Below, piece after piece: positions 25,418-34,581 of a DNA stretch of 64,000 nt (position 1 is its first letter; every line of letters starts with the position of its first letter). The position numbers were made by a program, and so were the translations under genes. The notes under the pieces are model-generated. The model did no database searches. It was not told where the DNA came from and saw nothing but the letters and a program-made list of their open reading frames with translations. This DNA comes from Arthrobacter ulcerisalmonis (lineage in GTDB: Bacteria > Actinomycetota > Actinomycetes > Actinomycetales > Micrococcaceae): the NCBI RefSeq assembly GCF_900609065.1, contig NZ_UXAU01000009.1, positions 359,351-423,350 of the forward strand. The letters run 5' to 3'.

Positions 25418-26239
25418 CTACTTCCACCACGTATCGAAAATGGTCACCGGGACGGTCCGCTTGTGCCGGGTGCGCAGGTACTTTTGCTCGATCGACTCTG
25501 CAGCGGCCGCCGGGATCTCGCGGCCTTCCAGGTAGTCGTCGATCTGGTCGTAGCTGATGCCCAGCTCGTCCTCATCGGTCCGGCCGGGGGTGCCGTCCAG
25601 GAGATCGGCGGTGGGAACCTTGTCCCACACCCGGGCAGGTGCGCCGAGCTCGGCCAGCAGCTCCCGGTTCTGCCGCTTGTTCAAGCCGAAGAGCGGCAGG
25701 ATGTCAGCGCCGCCGTCGCCATATTTGGTGAAGAAGCCCGTGACGGACTCGGCGCCGTGATCCGTGCCGACCACCAGGTAATTGTGCTCGCCAGCCAGGG
25801 CGTATTGGGCGATCATCCGGGCCCGGGCCTTGGTGTTGCCCTTGTGGAAGTCCGAGATCTCAGCCCCCACCGTCCTGGTGAACTCTGATTCAAACCCATC
25901 CACAGCCGCTTGGATATTGAAGGTCCACTCGGTTTTGGCCTTGATGAAATCCAAAGCAGCCTGAGCGTCAGCTTCGTCGTGCTGGACGCCGTAGGGCAGG
26001 CGCACGGCCACAAAATTGGCGTCCACGCCTTCCGCTTCAAGTTCCTGGACCGCCAGCTGGGCCAATCGGCCGGCCAGGGATGAGTCCAAGCCGCCCGAGA
26101 TGCCCAGGACAAAACCCTTGGTGTGGGTGGCGCGCAGGTAGTCCTTCAGGAACGTGACCCGGCGGCGAACTTCGCCCGCCGGATCGATCCGGGGCTGCAC
26201 GCCCATTTCCGCAATGATGGTGGCTTGAAGTTCGCGCAT
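25418..26239 (-). CDS. nadE: NH3-dependent NAD+ synthetase
   Basis: 273 residues, the length of the ammonia-dependent form without a glutaminase domain. The ATP-pyrophosphatase P-loop [10 protein letters not shown], the deamido-NAD region [20 protein letters not shown], and [20 protein letters not shown] are all present. It makes NAD+ from nicotinate adenine dinucleotide. The ATG at 26239 is preceded 6 nt upstream by a -10 box and lacks a separate leader, so the message is probably leaderless. Divergent from pyrE with 87 nt between. Confidence 0.96.
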   Translation of the reverse strand: MRELQATIIAEMGVQPRIDPAGEVRRRVTFLKDYLRATHTKGFVLGISGGLDSSLAGRLAQLAVQELEAEGVDANFVAVRLPYGVQHDEADAQAALDFIKAKTEWTFNIQAAVDGFESEFTRTVGAEISDFHKGNTKARARMIAQYALAGEHNYLVVGTDHGAESVTGFFTKYGDGGADILPLFGLNKRQNRELLAELGAPARVWDKVPTADLLDGTPGRTDEDELGISYDQIDDYLEGREIPAAAAESIEQKYLRTRHKRTVPVTIFDTWWK

Positions 26240-26245
26240 GCCCCC

Positions 26246-26275
26246 AGCCTAGTCAGCGAAGTCACACGCACTCAA
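26246..26275 (-). promoter_or_regulatory. Leaderless promoter of nadE
   Basis: On the minus strand TTGAGT (26275-26270), an 18-nt spacer and TAGGCT (26251-26246) end 6 nt before the start codon. Transcription should begin at or next to the A of ATG. Confidence 0.65.
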
Positions 26276-26326
26276 GCGCCGTCTCGGCGTCGCCCCGTCC
26301 GCCCAGTCCCCAGTAAACTGGAACCC

Positions 26327-26896
26327 ATGACTTCCCCCAGCGATACCGCCGCCCGCGCCCGACTTCTCGAACTCATCAAGGAGCTCGCGGTGGTCCGCGG
26401 CAAGGTGATCCTGTCCAGCGGCGCCGAAGCTGACTACTACATCGACCTGCGCCGCATCACCTTGCACCACGAGGCATCCAAACTAGTAGGCCAGGTCATG
26501 TTGTCCCTGGTGGACGACGCCGGCATTGACTTCGCCTGCGCCGGCGGACTGACCATGGGTGCTGATCCCGTGGGTACCGCTGTGATGCATGCAGCGGTCG
26601 ACGGCGGCCGGACCATTGATGCGTTCGTCGTCCGGAAGGCGCAGAAATCCTACGGCATGGGTCGCCAGGTGGAGGGCCCCTCCGTTGAGGGCCGCAACGT
26701 GCTGGTCCTGGAAGACACGTCCACTACCGGTGGCTCAGCGCTGACCGCCGTCGAGGGTGTCCGGAAAGCGGGCGGCAACGTGGTGGCCGTGGCCGTAATC
26801 GTGGACCGGGACACCGGCGCCAAGGAAAAGATTGAGGCCGAAACAGGCGTTCCGTACCTCTTCGCGTTCGGCAAGGATGAGCTGGGACTTTCCTGA
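26327..26896 (+). CDS. pyrE: Orotate phosphoribosyltransferase
   Basis: 189 residues from ATG 26327. The PRPP-binding motif VLVLEDTSTTGGSA and the N-terminal ADYYIDLRRITL segment identify it. It converts orotate and PRPP to OMP in pyrimidine synthesis. A TAAACT box at 26314-26319 ends 7 nt before the ATG and there is no Shine-Dalgarno sequence, so a leaderless start is likely. The longer open frame upstream is antisense to nadE and is not used. Confidence 0.93.
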   Translation: MTSPSDTAARARLLELIKELAVVRGKVILSSGAEADYYIDLRRITLHHEASKLVGQVMLSLVDDAGIDFACAGGLTMGADPVGTAVMHAAVDGGRTIDAFVVRKAQKSYGMGRQVEGPSVEGRNVLVLEDTSTTGGSALTAVEGVRKAGGNVVAVAVIVDRDTGAKEKIEAETGVPYLFAFGKDELGLS

Positions 26897-26958
26897 GTCT
26901 CCGCCGCTGCTGGCCGTACTGCGGCTGAGCTGTGTGGGCGGCAACCGGAGCCGGGGGT

Positions 26959-26987
26959 TTGCTCCGATTCCGTCGTCGTCCTATTAT
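26959..26987 (+). promoter_or_regulatory. Promoter of the GAF-ANTAR gene
   Basis: TTGCTC (26959-26964), exactly 17 nt, TATTAT (26982-26987). It is one of the best sigma-70 matches in the window and lies 37 nt before the GAF-ANTAR start. Confidence 0.7.
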
Positions 26988-27024
26988 TCGGGTATCCCTG
27001 CGAACCACCCTGGAGCACCTGCCC

Positions 27025-27789
27025 ATGCCAACCACCGAAAAGCCCCTGAGTGCCACGGACCAAGTCCAGAACCTCATCCTCGACAGTGCCGACTTTGAGG
27101 ACTTCCTCAACGAGTTGGCCCGTTTCTCGGCGCATCAGGTAGCCGGTGCTGGTGACGATGCGCTCTGTGGGATCACGCTGCTTCGGGACAGGAAGGCCGC
27201 GACCATTGGCTGGAGCAGCGATTCAGCGCGGGAAGTCGATGAAATCCAGTACTCCCTGCTGCAGGGCCCGTGCCTGACTGCCGCCAAGGAAGAGCGCCTG
27301 GTCTACGTCCCGGACCTCCATGACGAGGATCGTTGGGGCCCCGACTACGCCAAAGCAGTGGCCTCGCATGGGCTGCGCTCGGTGCTCTCCGTGCCGTTCA
27401 ACCTTCAGGGCGAAGCCAAAGCTGCCCTCAATTTGTACTCCGATGTGCCGCAGAAGTTCGATGAGTCGGCAGTAGCCAAGGCGCAGGGCTATACCCGGGA
27501 AATTTCGCAGGCCCTGCGCTTGGCGGTGCGTTTCTCCCTGCAGCGGGACAACGCAACCAACCTCCGCGCCACCCTGGAATCACGAACCATCATCGACATC
27601 GCCATCGGCATTGTCATGGCGCAGAACCGCTGCACCCAGGAGTCGGCCGTGCAGATCCTCACCGACGCCGCAAGCAACGGCAATACCAAGCTCAGGAACA
27701 TCGCCAAATCCCTGGTGGACTCGGTGGGCGGCACTGGCACGCGTACGCATTACCAGGAACCCGGCATGCAGTCCGACCAGACCGCCTAA
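27025..27789 (+). CDS. GAF and ANTAR domain transcription antiterminator-type protein
   Basis: 254 residues from ATG 27025 (GGAG at 27012-27015). A GAF sensor domain covers about residues 40-180 (YSLLQGPCLTAAKEERLVYV; LRSVLSVPFNLQGEAKAALN). A C-terminal ANTAR domain covers about 190-240 (ALESRTIIDIAIGIVMAQNR-like, with the conserved AxGIVMxxxxC core). ANTAR domains bind paired RNA hairpins to prevent termination. This GAF-ANTAR type is common in actinobacteria, usually with an unknown ligand. Its target RNAs were not found in the window. Confidence 0.9.
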   Translation: MPTTEKPLSATDQVQNLILDSADFEDFLNELARFSAHQVAGAGDDALCGITLLRDRKAATIGWSSDSAREVDEIQYSLLQGPCLTAAKEERLVYVPDLHDEDRWGPDYAKAVASHGLRSVLSVPFNLQGEAKAALNLYSDVPQKFDESAVAKAQGYTREISQALRLAVRFSLQRDNATNLRATLESRTIIDIAIGIVMAQNRCTQESAVQILTDAASNGNTKLRNIAKSLVDSVGGTGTRTHYQEPGMQSDQTA

Positions 27790-27792
27790 CCT

Positions 27793-27823
27793 AACCGGGC
27801 TGCCTTCTTCCGGCAGCCCGGTT
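27793..27823 (+). terminator. Terminator hairpin after the GAF-ANTAR gene
   Basis: A perfect 12-bp stem (AACCGGGCTGCC with GGCAGCCCGGTT) and a 7-nt loop start 4 nt after the stop codon. No T-run follows. Confidence 0.65.
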
Positions 27824-27842
27824 GGCGGTATGTTGCGGGGGC

Positions 27843-28910
27843 ATGACGATGAGTGGCTACGGTAGAGGCGTGCCATCTTCGGGGGAGTCCAGTCCGCAGG
27901 GGCAGCCCGGGGAAACTGCGGGCCGCCTCCTACAGCAAGCGCACGCCCTCAAGCGCTTCTCACGGCGCGGGTTCCTCACGGGGGCAGGTGCATCGGGCCT
28001 ACTGGCAGCAGACATGTTTTTCACCCGCCAGGTGCAGTGGGGACGGCGGGTCAACAGGATCCTGCCCGTTCCCGACGACTTTGCCGAGGTGTATTACCCC
28101 AACGCCAGCTGGTTCCTGTTCCCGGGCTATAAGACGAGCTGGGAAGAAGCGCAATGGATCCTGACCGCGCTCCGAGGTTCGCTGAACCGGCGGGCCCGGC
28201 TGGCCGCCGTCGGGTATTCCAATGTGGGCCTGGACATCGACCAGATCGTCATCGCCGTCATTGAGTACGTGCGGGCGCAGAACCTCACCAAGCTCTACTT
28301 CTACGGGCACAGTTTCGGTGGCATGGTGGCCACCCAGGTGGCTGCGCGGCTGCTGGAAATCCATGGCGTCCAGGTGGAGTTCATCGTCCTGGACTCCACC
28401 CCTTACAGTCGCACCGATGTGCTGGACCAGAGCTGGTTCGACGGCGTGGTGTACCTGTACGAACACGGGTTCCGGTTCCCGTCGGCGCTCCGTGGTGGCT
28501 ACGGACTGGGGGAACGGGTCATCCATAAGGACGAACGAAGCTGGCGGCAGATCCTCGACCAGACGCTGGAGCAACTTTCGCCCATTGCCCCGTCCAGTGT
28601 CCTGGTGCAGTCCGAATCCGCGTACATCTACCATTTCGATGGCACCCGCTTTGCCGGGAAACTGGGTACCGCGAAGATGGCCTACATCGGCGGGCCCAAC
28701 GACAAGACCGTGCGCTACCAGACTGCCGTGGCAGGCTGGGCATCCGGGTTCGTGGACAACATGGTCTCGTCAGAACTGCAGACCACCGGCGCTGCTCCGG
28801 CCCACGCCAGCCCCGGCTGGAACCCGAACATCTACCGGCCCATCCTCACCGAACTCCTGGACACGTTCTTCCCGCTGCCGCGCGGCGGCTCGCGCGTCTC
28901 GGTTTTCTAG
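27843..28910 (+). CDS. Tat-type secreted alpha/beta hydrolase
   Basis: 355 residues from ATG 27843; starts at 27849 or GTG 27870 are also possible. The N-terminus carries a twin-arginine-like motif FSRRGFLTGAGASGLLAAD near residue 45, suggesting export or membrane attachment in folded form. The hydrolase fold is shown by the nucleophile elbow FYGHSFGGM (Ser near residue 159) and hydrophobic strands before it. No known substrate family is recognisable. It ends directly against the convergent HAD phosphatase. Confidence 0.75.
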   Translation: MTMSGYGRGVPSSGESSPQGQPGETAGRLLQQAHALKRFSRRGFLTGAGASGLLAADMFFTRQVQWGRRVNRILPVPDDFAEVYYPNASWFLFPGYKTSWEEAQWILTALRGSLNRRARLAAVGYSNVGLDIDQIVIAVIEYVRAQNLTKLYFYGHSFGGMVATQVAARLLEIHGVQVEFIVLDSTPYSRTDVLDQSWFDGVVYLYEHGFRFPSALRGGYGLGERVIHKDERSWRQILDQTLEQLSPIAPSSVLVQSESAYIYHFDGTRFAGKLGTAKMAYIGGPNDKTVRYQTAVAGWASGFVDNMVSSELQTTGAAPAHASPGWNPNIYRPILTELLDTFFPLPRGGSRVSVF

Positions 28911-29741
28911 CTAGATCTGGTTCTTGAGGTCGGCCACCGAGTTCAAGACCTGGTTGGGCCGGAACGGGTAGGAGTCGATTTCGTCGCGCTGGGTGATGCC
29001 GCTGAGGACCAGGACGGTATGCAGGCCGGCTTCCATGCCGGCAATGATGTCCGTGTCCATCCGGTCCCCGATCATGGCGGTGGTCTCGGAGTGCGCATCG
29101 ATCTGGTTCATGGCCGAGCGGAACATCATGGGATTCGGCTTGCCCACCACGTAGGGTTCCCGGCCGGTGGCCTTGGTGATGAGGGCAGCGATGGCGCCGG
29201 TGGCCGGCATGGGGCCGTCCTTGGAGGGACCGGTGGCATCAGGGTTGGTGGCGATGAACCGGGCCCCGGCCAGAATGAGCCGGATGGCCATGGTGATGGC
29301 CTCAAACGAATACGTCCGCGTCTCGCCGAGCACCACGAAGTCCGGGTCCTGGTCGGTGAGGATGAAACCTGCCTCATGCAACGCCGTCGTCAATCCCGCC
29401 TCGCCGATAGTGTAGGCGCGGTTGCCCGAGCCGGAACCGCGCACCTGGTCCTTGAGGAACTGGGCCGTGGCCAGCGCGGATGTCCAGATGTTCTCTTCCG
29501 GCACTTCCAGGCCGGACACGCGAAGGCGTGCCGAGAGGTCGCGCGGGGTGAAGATTGAGTTGTTGGTCAAGACCAGGAACCGCTTGGAGGTGTCCACCCA
29601 CCGCTGGATCAATTCGGCGGCGCCGGGCACGGCTTGATTCTCGTGGACCAGGACCCCATCCATGTCCGTAAGCCAGCATTCGATTTCCTGGCCGTTGCGG
29701 TAAACCGCTGCTGAATCCCTGACGTCGTCCGACTCTGCCAT
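28911..29741 (-). CDS. HAD-IIA family sugar phosphatase (NagD-like)
   Basis: 276 residues from ATG 29741, preceded by GGAGGT; the long upstream open frame is antisense to the TrmH gene and is rejected. HAD motifs are visible: LTDMDGVLV with the nucleophile Asp, VLTNNS, KPNPMMF with the motif III Lys, and MIGDRMDTDI. The type IIA cap between motifs II and III is present. NagD-type enzymes dephosphorylate sugar or nucleotide phosphates; the substrate here is not known. Confidence 0.92.
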   Translation of the reverse strand: MAESDDVRDSAAVYRNGQEIECWLTDMDGVLVHENQAVPGAAELIQRWVDTSKRFLVLTNNSIFTPRDLSARLRVSGLEVPEENIWTSALATAQFLKDQVRGSGSGNRAYTIGEAGLTTALHEAGFILTDQDPDFVVLGETRTYSFEAITMAIRLILAGARFIATNPDATGPSKDGPMPATGAIAALITKATGREPYVVGKPNPMMFRSAMNQIDAHSETTAMIGDRMDTDIIAGMEAGLHTVLVLSGITQRDEIDSYPFRPNQVLNSVADLKNQI

Positions 29742-29792
29742 GCTGACCTCCGAATGTGATGAACCCCGAAAGGTCCAGTCTAGTGTTGAGGG

Positions 29793-30491
29793 GTGAACCA
29801 GACGCCCGGTCAGCCCGAAGAACCCCAGCACACCACGCCACCCGAGGCTGCTATTGATCCGGCAGGGGAGCAGGAACCGAAGCCCGAGGTCGGCGTCGGG
29901 CCCTGGGAAGGCGACCTGCCCTCCGGCGATCATTGGGACCCTGACCTGCTCGCCGACGGCGACCGGCGCAACGTCCTGGACAAGTACCGGTACTGGAAAC
30001 ACGAGGCGATCGTGGCCGAGTTGGATTCCCGTAGGCACCCGTTCCACGTGGCGATCGAAAACTGGCAGCACGACATGAATATCGGCACCGTGGTCCGCAC
30101 GGCCAACGCCTTCCTGGCCAAAGAGGTGCACATCATCGGCCGACGGCGGTGGAACAGGCGCGGTGCCATGGTCACCGACCGCTACCAGCACGTCCGCCAT
30201 CACCCCACTGTCGAGGATTTCGTGGCGTGGGCGCAAGGCGAGGGGCTGGCCATCATCGGTGTGGACATTTTTCCCGACTCCGTCCCCCTGGAGACATATG
30301 AACTGCCCCGTGACTGCGTACTGGTGTTTGGCCAGGAAGGCCCGGGGTTGACCCCCGAAGTGCACCAGGCCGCCGTCGCCACGCTCTCGATCGAACAGTT
30401 TGGTTCCACCCGGTCTATCAACGCGGCCTCGGCGGCAGCCATCGCCATGCACGCCTGGATTCGCCAGCACGTGTTCGCGCAAGGAACCTAG
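29793..30491 (+). CDS. TrmH/SpoU-family RNA 2'-O-methyltransferase
   Basis: 232 residues from GTG 29793. After an acidic, Pro-rich N-terminus of about 45 residues comes a SPOUT domain with motif 1 NIGTVVRTANAF, motif 2 LVFGQEGPGL and motif 3 LSIEQFGSTRSINAASAAAI, which form the knotted SAM site. It methylates ribose in tRNA or rRNA; the target is not predictable. A TAGTGT box (29781-29786) ends 6 nt before the GTG, suggesting a leaderless message. Confidence 0.92.
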   Translation: MNQTPGQPEEPQHTTPPEAAIDPAGEQEPKPEVGVGPWEGDLPSGDHWDPDLLADGDRRNVLDKYRYWKHEAIVAELDSRRHPFHVAIENWQHDMNIGTVVRTANAFLAKEVHIIGRRRWNRRGAMVTDRYQHVRHHPTVEDFVAWAQGEGLAIIGVDIFPDSVPLETYELPRDCVLVFGQEGPGLTPEVHQAAVATLSIEQFGSTRSINAASAAAIAMHAWIRQHVFAQGT

Positions 30492-30498
30492 CCCCAGG

Positions 30499-30531
30499 TA
30501 ACGGCAATCCCGGCCACTCGGATTACCGTTA
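30499..30531 (+). terminator. Hairpin after the TrmH gene
   Basis: TAACGGCAATCC and GGATTACCGTTA pair at 11 of 12 positions around a 9-nt loop, 8 nt after the stop. No T-run follows. Confidence 0.55.
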
Positions 30532-30631
30532 AATACCGTCTCGGCGGGAGTGTTGGGGCGGATATCGCTAGGATGGTGGCTAGCCGCAAACGGTCTCGTC
30601 ACTATCGAGCGAACACACCACAGGAGTCAGC

Positions 30632-31651
30632 ATGCCCATTGCAACCCCAGAGATCTATGCCGAGATGATTGATCGTGCGAAGGCTGGTGGTTTCGCGTTT
30701 CCTGCCGTGAATGTGACGTCGTCGCAGACCCTGAACGCCGCCCTGCGTGGCTTCGCCGACGCGGAGTCTGATGGCATCATCCAGGTCTCCACCGGTGGTG
30801 CCGCGTACTGGTCCGGCGCAGCCACGAAGGACATGGTGGCCGGGTCCCTGGGTTTCGCGGCGTTTGCCCGCGAGGTCGCCAAGAATTACGGCGTGAACGT
30901 TGCCCTACACACGGACCACTGCCCCAAGGACAAGCTGGACGGCTTCGTGTTGCCGTTGCTCGCCGCGTCTGAGGCTGAGGTCAAGGCCGGCCGCAACCCG
31001 CTGTTCAACTCGCACATGTGGGACGGTTCGGCCGAAACCCTCGAGGACAACCTGCAGATCGCCCGCGAACTGCTGGCCCGCACCGCTGCCGCGAAGATGA
31101 TCCTCGAAGTTGAAATCGGCACCGTGGGTGGCGAGGAAGACGGCGTGGAGAACGAGATCAACGAAAAGCTCTACACCACCGTTGAAGACGCGCTGGCCAC
31201 CATTGAAGCGTTGGGTGCCGGCGAGAACGGCCGCTACATCACCGCGCTGACCTTCGGTAACGTGCACGGCGTGTACAAGCCCGGTGGCGTGAAGCTCCGC
31301 CCGGAGATCCTCAAGGACATCCAGGAGCAGGTGGGTGCGAAGATCGGCAAGGCAAACCCGTTCGACCTGGTCTTCCACGGCGGTTCGGGCTCTTCCGACC
31401 AGGAAATCGCCGACGCTGTTTCCTACGGCACCATCAAGATGAACATCGATACCGACACCCAGTACGCGTTCACCCGCCCCGTGGCCGGGCACATGCTCGC
31501 GAACTACGACGGCGTCCTCAAGATCGACGGCGAAGTGGGCAACAAGAAAACCTACGACCCCCGCGTCTGGGGCGCCGCCGCCGAAGCTGGCCTCGCGGCC
31601 CGCGTCGTCGAAGCCACCAAGCAGCTCGGCTCCGCCGGAAAGACCTTCTAG
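30632..31651 (+). CDS. fbaA: Fructose-bisphosphate aldolase, class II
   Basis: 339 residues. The zinc-site HTDHC near residue 93, ILEVEIGTVGGEEDGV, the glycine loop FHGGSGSSD and NIDTDTQYAFTRPV define class IIA aldolase. It splits fructose 1,6-bisphosphate into two triose phosphates in glycolysis and works in reverse in gluconeogenesis. CAGGAG lies upstream of ATG 30632. Codon use is strongly biased, as expected for a highly expressed gene. The DUF3151 gene follows with no gap. Confidence 0.97.
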   Translation: MPIATPEIYAEMIDRAKAGGFAFPAVNVTSSQTLNAALRGFADAESDGIIQVSTGGAAYWSGAATKDMVAGSLGFAAFAREVAKNYGVNVALHTDHCPKDKLDGFVLPLLAASEAEVKAGRNPLFNSHMWDGSAETLEDNLQIARELLARTAAAKMILEVEIGTVGGEEDGVENEINEKLYTTVEDALATIEALGAGENGRYITALTFGNVHGVYKPGGVKLRPEILKDIQEQVGAKIGKANPFDLVFHGGSGSSDQEIADAVSYGTIKMNIDTDTQYAFTRPVAGHMLANYDGVLKIDGEVGNKKTYDPRVWGAAAEAGLAARVVEATKQLGSAGKTF

Positions 31652-32074
31652 ATGTCGGATGAGTTCCGCAGGAACCTGATGGGCCCCGAGCCCACCTTGC
31701 TGCCGGTGGACACGGAGGTCAACGACCAATTGGCCGCCGGTCACGAAGCGCTGGACCTGGTGGCCAAGCACCCCACGTCCTCGCTGCTGTGGGCCGTCCT
31801 GGCCGAAGAAGCGTGGACCGAAGGCCGCACCATCGATTCGTACGCCTACTCCCGGGTGGGCTACCACCGCGGGCTGGACACGTTGCGCCGCAACGGCTGG
31901 CGTGGAGTTGGCCCCATCCCTTGGGAGCACGAGCCCAACCAGGGCTTCCTGCGCGCTCTCTATTCGCTGGGCCGGGCCTCGGCAGCGATTGGTGAGCCGG
32001 AGGAGCCGGAGCGGATCGAGAAGTTCCTCAAGGATTCCGATCCCACCGCCAAGGCCGCCATCGAAGGCAACTAG
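31652..32074 (+). CDS. DUF3151 protein
   Basis: 140 residues, starting on the base after the aldolase stop. The sequence GPEPTLLPVDTEVNDQLAAG and YSRVGYHRGLDTLRRNGWRG, with the invariant WEHEPNQGFLRALYSLGRA, matches the actinobacterial DUF3151 family, which is usually next to fba. It is soluble and helical. The function is unknown; co-translation with aldolase is evident from the junction. Confidence 0.9.
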   Translation: MSDEFRRNLMGPEPTLLPVDTEVNDQLAAGHEALDLVAKHPTSSLLWAVLAEEAWTEGRTIDSYAYSRVGYHRGLDTLRRNGWRGVGPIPWEHEPNQGFLRALYSLGRASAAIGEPEEPERIEKFLKDSDPTAKAAIEGN

Positions 32075-32085
32075 GCATTACCAGG

Positions 32086-32109
32086 CGCGGGGCGTTCCAT
32101 CGCCCCGCG
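32086..32109 (+). terminator. First hairpin after the fba operon
   Basis: CGCGGGGCG and CGCCCCGCG pair perfectly (9 bp) with a TTCCAT loop, followed by TCTGGGTTTTA. It lies 11 nt after the DUF3151 stop. Confidence 0.7.
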
Positions 32110-32125
32110 TCTGGGTTTTAAGCGA

Positions 32126-32175
32126 ACGACGGCGGGTGGTGACCTTTGAAAATCAAGGTCACCACCCGCCGTCGT
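32126..32175. terminator. 21-bp perfect hairpin between convergent genes
   Basis: Two 21-nt arms (32126-32146 and 32155-32175) are exact reverse complements with an 8-nt loop. The plus strand runs on into CCTTTTC. It lies between the fba operon and the convergent UDG-like gene and can serve both. The GACGGCGGG core recurs in other intergenic hairpins of this window. Confidence 0.8.
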
Positions 32176-32210
32176 CCTTTTCACAGGTGCCGGCAGCGCC
32201 GGTGGGTGGA

Positions 32211-32840
32211 CTACGCCTTGGCGAGACCGGTCCGGGCCATGGCGTCGGTGTAGGCAACGTGCATGTCCTCGAGGAATTCTTCCTGCCGGGCAGGAGAGCC
32301 GGCGAAGGCGCGGCCGCTCAGGGACCGGACCTTGTAAGTTTTCAGGCCGCGGCGCCAGATCATGGGCACCTCGGTCTTGAGGAGCAGGTTGGCCAGCCGG
32401 TTGGCTTCGGTGCCATGGGCCACGATCACCGAGGCGCGGGGGACCAGGGCCAGGAACTTCAACAGCGGCTTCAGGCCGGCAGAGATCTGGTCTGGAGTGA
32501 ACTTGCCGTTGGCTTCGCCCTCAACGTGCCACGGGTGCACGTTCCACGGCATGACGTACTCGGGGCGCAGGCCCAGCTTCCACTGGATCCCCAGCATGCG
32601 GGCGGCGGCGTCGGAATCGCCCGGCGTGATGAAGCCCGTTTCGTCAGCTTCGCCGATGTTTGAGTAGAGGCTGATAATCCGGCACTCGTCAACATCGTGG
32701 ATGGGATCGACATATGGCACTGTGGTGCCAGGCTTGGCCGCCTGCAGCGAGTCGCACAGTTCGTTGACAACGGCTACGTTGGCTTCGTAGCGGCGGCTCA
32801 AGAGCTGTTCATGGAAAGATTCGGGGGCCAGGGCTGTCAT
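32211..32840 (-). CDS. Uracil-DNA glycosylase superfamily-like protein
   Basis: 209 residues from ATG 32840, with GCAGGAGA upstream. The pattern IGEADETGFITPGDSDAAAR, MPWNVHPWHV and VIVAHGTEANRLANLL follows the order of motifs in actinobacterial proteins annotated as uracil-DNA glycosylase family. There is a PWNxxPW strand-loop and a late His-Gly loop. Canonical family 1 motifs are absent, so the activity is uncertain. It may excise a damaged base or may have another role. Confidence 0.55.
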   Translation of the reverse strand: MTALAPESFHEQLLSRRYEANVAVVNELCDSLQAAKPGTTVPYVDPIHDVDECRIISLYSNIGEADETGFITPGDSDAAARMLGIQWKLGLRPEYVMPWNVHPWHVEGEANGKFTPDQISAGLKPLLKFLALVPRASVIVAHGTEANRLANLLLKTEVPMIWRRGLKTYKVRSLSGRAFAGSPARQEEFLEDMHVAYTDAMARTGLAKA

Positions 32841-33043
32841 ATGGGGCTGGGTCTCCTGCGGGGCTTGGTGGTGCTCCCGCCAACTGGGTGCGGGCGCGGG
32901 GGAGCGCACGCGTCAGTGACGGTTGAAATGGGGTGGACCGGAACTAGGCCGAACCTGTCTAGTTTAGCAAGCTCGCAAGGACGAAACGCCGAGGATTGGA
33001 ATCCGTTCCGTGAACAGTGCCACAACCCGGCAATCCCCAACGG

Positions 33044-33071
33044 TTGGACAAACCTGCTGATCGGCTAAACT
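33044..33071 (+). promoter_or_regulatory. Promoter of purA with a long leader
   Basis: TTGGAC (33044-33049), 16 nt, TAAACT (33066-33071). Transcription from about 33079 gives a leader near 145 nt before purA. The leader contains GCCCCGGAA (33083) and TTCGGGGC (33138), which can pair over a distance. No known riboswitch was recognised. The rest of the 32841-33223 gap shows no gene. Confidence 0.6.
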
Positions 33072-33223
33072 TGGGTGGTAAGAGCCCCGGAACTCTTGCG
33101 TCGCCAGGTTGCACTGATGCCAGGCGGTAGCGGTACCTTCGGGGCATTCTCATGAACGGTGCAGCATCGACCCCGCCACGCATGTGGCGTTCGCGGCTGC
33201 CCGAACGAATGGGGGAGGATCCC

Positions 33224-34513
33224 ATGCCAGCAATTGTGATCGTAGGAGCCCAATGGGGCGACGAAGGAAAAGGCAAAGCGACTGACCTTCTGGGCGGCCG
33301 CGTTGACTACGTCGTCAAGCCCAACGGCGGCAACAACGCCGGGCACACCGTCGTCGTAGGCGGTGAAAAGTACGAACTCAAGCTGCTGCCTGCAGGCATC
33401 CTCAGCCCCAACGCCATCCCGATTATTGGCAACGGTTGCGTGGTCAACCTCGAGGCGCTCTTCCAGGAAATCGAAGGCCTTGAGGCGCGCGGCGCCGACA
33501 CCTCCAAGCTGCGGGTCTCCGCCAACGCCCACCTGGTGGCGCCGTATCACCAGGTCCTCGACAAGGTGACGGAGCGTTTTCTGGGTAGCCGGGCCATCGG
33601 CACCACCGGCCGCGGCATCGGTCCCGCATACATGGACAAGGTTGCCCGGCTGGGTATCCGCGTCCAGGACGTGTTTGACGAGTCCATCCTCCGCCAGAAG
33701 GTGGAAGGATCGCTGCGCCAGAAGAACGAACTCCTGGTCAAGATCTACAACCGCCGCAGCGTGGTGGTGGACGAGATCGTGGAGTACTTCCTGTCCTTCG
33801 CGGACAGGCTCCGCCCCCTGGTCATCGACAGCACACTGGTCCTCAACAACGCGTTGGACGAGGGCAAAGTGGTGCTCATGGAAGGCGGTCAGGCCACCTT
33901 CCTCGACGTTGATCACGGCACCTACCCGTTCGTCACCTCATCGAACCCCACCGCCGGTGGCGCTTCCGTGGGTTCCGGCATCGGCCCCACCCGCATCTCC
34001 CGCTCGATCGGCATCATCAAGGCGTACACCACGCGTGTTGGTGCTGGCCCGTTCCCCACGGAACTGTTCGACGAGATGGGTGTCTACCTGCAGAAGACCG
34101 GCGGCGAGTTCGGCGTCAACACCGGCCGTCCACGCCGCTGCGGCTGGTACGACGCCGTCCTGGCCCGGCACGCTTCCCGCGTCAACGGCTTCACTGACTA
34201 CTTCGTCACCAAGCTGGACGTGCTGACCGGAATCGAGCAGATCCCCGTCTGCGTGGCCTACGACGTTGACGGCGTGCGGCACGACGAAATGCCCATGACG
34301 CAGACCGAATTCCACCACGCCAAGCCCATCTTCGAGTACTTCGATGGCTGGACCGAGGACATTACCGGCGCGCGCACTCTCGCGGACCTCCCCGAGAACG
34401 CCCGCAACTACGTCCTGGCCCTCGAAAAACTCTCCGGCACCCGCTTCTCCGCGATCGGCGTGGGACCGGACCGGGACCAGACCATCGTGGTCAACGACCT
34501 CATCACCGGTTAA
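33224..34513 (+). CDS. purA: Adenylosuccinate synthase
   Basis: 429 residues from ATG 33224, with GGGGGAGGA at 33211-33219; an upstream in-frame start at 33152 lacks support. The GTP-binding N-terminus [36 protein letters not shown] and the C-terminal [10 protein letters not shown] are diagnostic. It joins aspartate to IMP with GTP in AMP synthesis. Monocistronic, with its own promoter and a strong hairpin downstream. Confidence 0.97.
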   Translation: MPAIVIVGAQWGDEGKGKATDLLGGRVDYVVKPNGGNNAGHTVVVGGEKYELKLLPAGILSPNAIPIIGNGCVVNLEALFQEIEGLEARGADTSKLRVSANAHLVAPYHQVLDKVTERFLGSRAIGTTGRGIGPAYMDKVARLGIRVQDVFDESILRQKVEGSLRQKNELLVKIYNRRSVVVDEIVEYFLSFADRLRPLVIDSTLVLNNALDEGKVVLMEGGQATFLDVDHGTYPFVTSSNPTAGGASVGSGIGPTRISRSIGIIKAYTTRVGAGPFPTELFDEMGVYLQKTGGEFGVNTGRPRRCGWYDAVLARHASRVNGFTDYFVTKLDVLTGIEQIPVCVAYDVDGVRHDEMPMTQTEFHHAKPIFEYFDGWTEDITGARTLADLPENARNYVLALEKLSGTRFSAIGVGPDRDQTIVVNDLITG

Positions 34514-34533
34514 GTTTTTCCAACGCGCGATGG

Positions 34534-34581
34534 CGGCGGGTCACCCCAGGTTCCTGACGGAACCTCAGGGGTGGCCCGCCG
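34534..34581 (+). terminator. Terminator of purA
   Basis: CGGCGGG/CCCGCCG, CACCCC/GGGGTG and GGTTCC/GGAACC pair in order to form a long stem with small bulges and a TGAC loop, followed by TTGTTGT. Confidence 0.72.

Noticed and set aside
29742..30602. Upstream extension of the HAD phosphatase frame
   Set aside because: It is antisense to the TrmH methyltransferase. The ATG at 29741 has GGAGGT upstream and begins the conserved protein.
32150..32215. Possible CRISPR-like or tandem repeat structure
   Set aside because: It is a single perfect hairpin. No regularly spaced repeats were seen here or elsewhere in the window.
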